From Bacilli bacterium (GTDB lineage Bacteria > Bacillota_I > Bacilli_A > RFN20 > CAG-826), in the NCBI GenBank assembly GCA_024693415.1, contig JAILKX010000194.1, positions 1 through 7,111 of the forward strand: a DNA stretch of 7,111 bases, in the 5' to 3' direction. Below, piece after piece: positions 6,315 through 7,111 of this stretch (within the stretch, counting starts at the first letter, position 1; each line of letters begins with the position of its first letter). The notes under the pieces are model-generated. The model was not told the origin of the DNA, made no database searches, and worked only from the letters and a program-made list of their open reading frames with translations. The position numbers were made by a program, and so were the translations under genes.

Positions 6315-7075
6315 TGTCCTGCCTCCATTTGGGCGCGGTAATCGATATAGGCCTGGCCCACGCCATTCTTCTCATAATGCCTGCACACCTTGTAGCCGAT
6401 CGGCGAGAACAAAACCTCCATCAGGAGTTCCGCGATCGCCCCGGTCGCCGCGCAGGTGAAGCACTGGGTCAAAGACCAGCCAAACAATGTATGGCTCACG
6501 ATCAGCGCGAACAAGAGGTTATCGACGAACTGCCCGATCATCGTCGACACATAGGCGCGCATCGTGAAGGCCAAGAAGCCGTCGGGATTCTTCTTGAACC
6601 CCTTGCCGATCAGCCAGTTGAGGATGCTATTGACCACCGCCGAGACGATGAAGGCGACCGATGATCCGAACAGGACGAACCAGTTGCCCCCAAACGTATT
6701 ATTGAGCGCCTTATTGATGATCGCCTCGCTCCCGTCGACGAAGCTTTCGCCCCAGACGCCGGGGATAAGGCTCGCCAAGAAGAAGATGAGGCACGCCAAT
6801 AGATTGATGAGCAGCGCCAAGACCGAGATCAGGATCGATGCCTTTGGCCCAAACCTCTTCGTGATGATGTCCATCGTCATGAACGATAGCCACGAGAGGA
6901 TGATGCCGCAGTCGAGCGCGAGCCAATCCAAACCCGTGTCGATGCTTTTGTTTGCCAGAAGGTTCATGCTGATGACGGAAGCGACGAAAAGCGCGACCAA
7001 TACCGATGGCACGCTTCTAAGCAGAATCGTCGATTCCTCCAGCAAGGCCTTCGCCTTACGAAGAATTGTCTTCAT
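6311..7075 (-). CDS. VUT/YhhQ-family transporter (probable queuosine-precursor uptake)
   Basis: Integral membrane protein of 254 residues resembling the VUT (Vut_1, formerly DUF165) family, whose E. coli member YhhQ imports the queuosine precursors preQ0/preQ1. Predicted membrane segments: about 20-42, 50-70, 78-105, 132-157, 183-200 and 204-228. Family-like features are SMNLLANK (36-43) at the end of the first helix, the DIITKRFGPKAS loop (69-80) after the second, and the RAYVSTMIGQFVDNLLF stretch (173-189) with polar residues Gln182, Asp184 and Asn185 that could line the substrate site. The first 20 residues are a charged amphipathic lead and the tail after about 230 is soluble, which gives a slightly longer protein than YhhQ (about 220). 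The start at 7075 is fixed by an excellent ribosome binding site. Substrate assignment rests on family only; no queuosine biosynthesis gene is in view. Confidence 0.85.
   Translation of the reverse strand: MKTILRKAKALLEESTILLRSVPSVLVALFVASVISMNLLANKSIDTGLDWLALDCGIILSWLSFMTMDIITKRFGPKASILISVLALLINLLACLIFFLASLIPGVWGESFVDGSEAIINKALNNTFGGNWFVLFGSSVAFIVSAVVNSILNWLIGKGFKKNPDGFLAFTMRAYVSTMIGQFVDNLLFALIVSHTLFGWSLTQCFTCAATGAIAELLMEVLFSPIGYKVCRHYEKNGVGQAYIDYRAQMEAGQ
6322..6326 (-). promoter_or_regulatory. Ribosome binding site of the SDR gene
   Basis: GGAGG on the - strand lies 7 bases before the ATG at 6314, inside the last codons of the transporter gene. It fixes the start and shows that this gene, unlike the two TGATG-coupled ones, has its own strong ribosome binding site. 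Confidence 0.85.
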
Positions 7076-7082
7076 GTTTCGT

Positions 7083-7088
7083 CTCCTT
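7083..7088 (-). promoter_or_regulatory. Ribosome binding site of the VUT transporter gene
   Basis: AAGGAG on the - strand lies 7 bases before the ATG at 7075. It is preceded directly by a run of six A (7090-7095) in an A-rich leader, whose upstream part is outside the window. No -10 box can be recognised in the 36 bases available. Confidence 0.85.
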
Positions 7089-7111
7089 GTTTTTTATTTG
7101 GAAGATGGTTA

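Noticed and set aside
1533..6439. Four copies of the palindrome GCGATCGC (1533, 2013, 2151, 6432), as in the cyanobacterial HIP1 repeat.
   Set aside because: All four encode Ala-Ile-Ala in frame within membrane segments of the permease or transporter; codon preference (GCG before ATC) explains them better than a dispersed repeat or a cyanobacterial origin.
1..7111. Defence, toxin-antitoxin, phage or mobile-element system.
   Set aside because: No nuclease, integrase, transposase, reverse transcriptase, repeat array or terminal repeats are seen. The patatin is paired with a glycosidase and not with a CD-NTase, so a CBASS-type effector reading has no support.

Overview
The window reads as a piece of chromosome from a moderate-GC (a little over 50 % by eye) Gram-positive-type bacterium. 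I favour an uncultured, probably gut-associated member of the Bacillota (Bacilli/Erysipelotrichia-like). The reasons are the style of the cytoplasmic GH2 glycosidase, the FtsX-type ABC exporter, the VUT-family transporter and strong AGGAGG-like ribosome binding sites. TGA and TAG are both used as stops, so this is the standard code and not the mycoplasma code. The taxonomic call is inference. No rRNA, tRNA, CRISPR array, insertion sequence, integrase or phage gene is visible.

Layout on the + strand: (1) the 3' part of an ABC-transporter ATPase gene, whose Walker A end lies before base 1. It is coupled by a TGATG stop/start overlap to (2) an FtsX-type permease of 614 residues. A short intergenic gap (2376-2471) holds a compact intrinsic terminator, a perfect -10 box directly behind it and a good ribosome binding site. 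Then come (3) a 780-residue cytoplasmic GH2 beta-glycosidase and, joined by a second TGATG overlap, (4) a patatin-like phospholipase/acyl hydrolase.

Layout on the - strand, convergent with the above: (5) a VUT/YhhQ-type transporter, probably for queuosine precursors, starts near the right edge. It is followed with a 4-base ATGA overlap by (6) a short-chain dehydrogenase/reductase. The reductase gene runs tail-to-tail into the patatin gene, and their 3' ends overlap by 11 bp.

The genes form three two-gene transcription units: ATPase + permease (an exporter or lipid/peptide-handling complex), GH2 + patatin (possibly acting on one glycolipid-type substrate, which is inference), and VUT transporter + SDR (no obvious biochemical link). 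I do not see a clearly new multi-gene system. The points most worth a second look are the coupled glycosidase-acyl hydrolase pair, a perfect 8-bp inverted repeat just before the patatin start, a possible preQ1-type riboswitch tail cut by the right edge, and the one-sided ectodomain of the permease.
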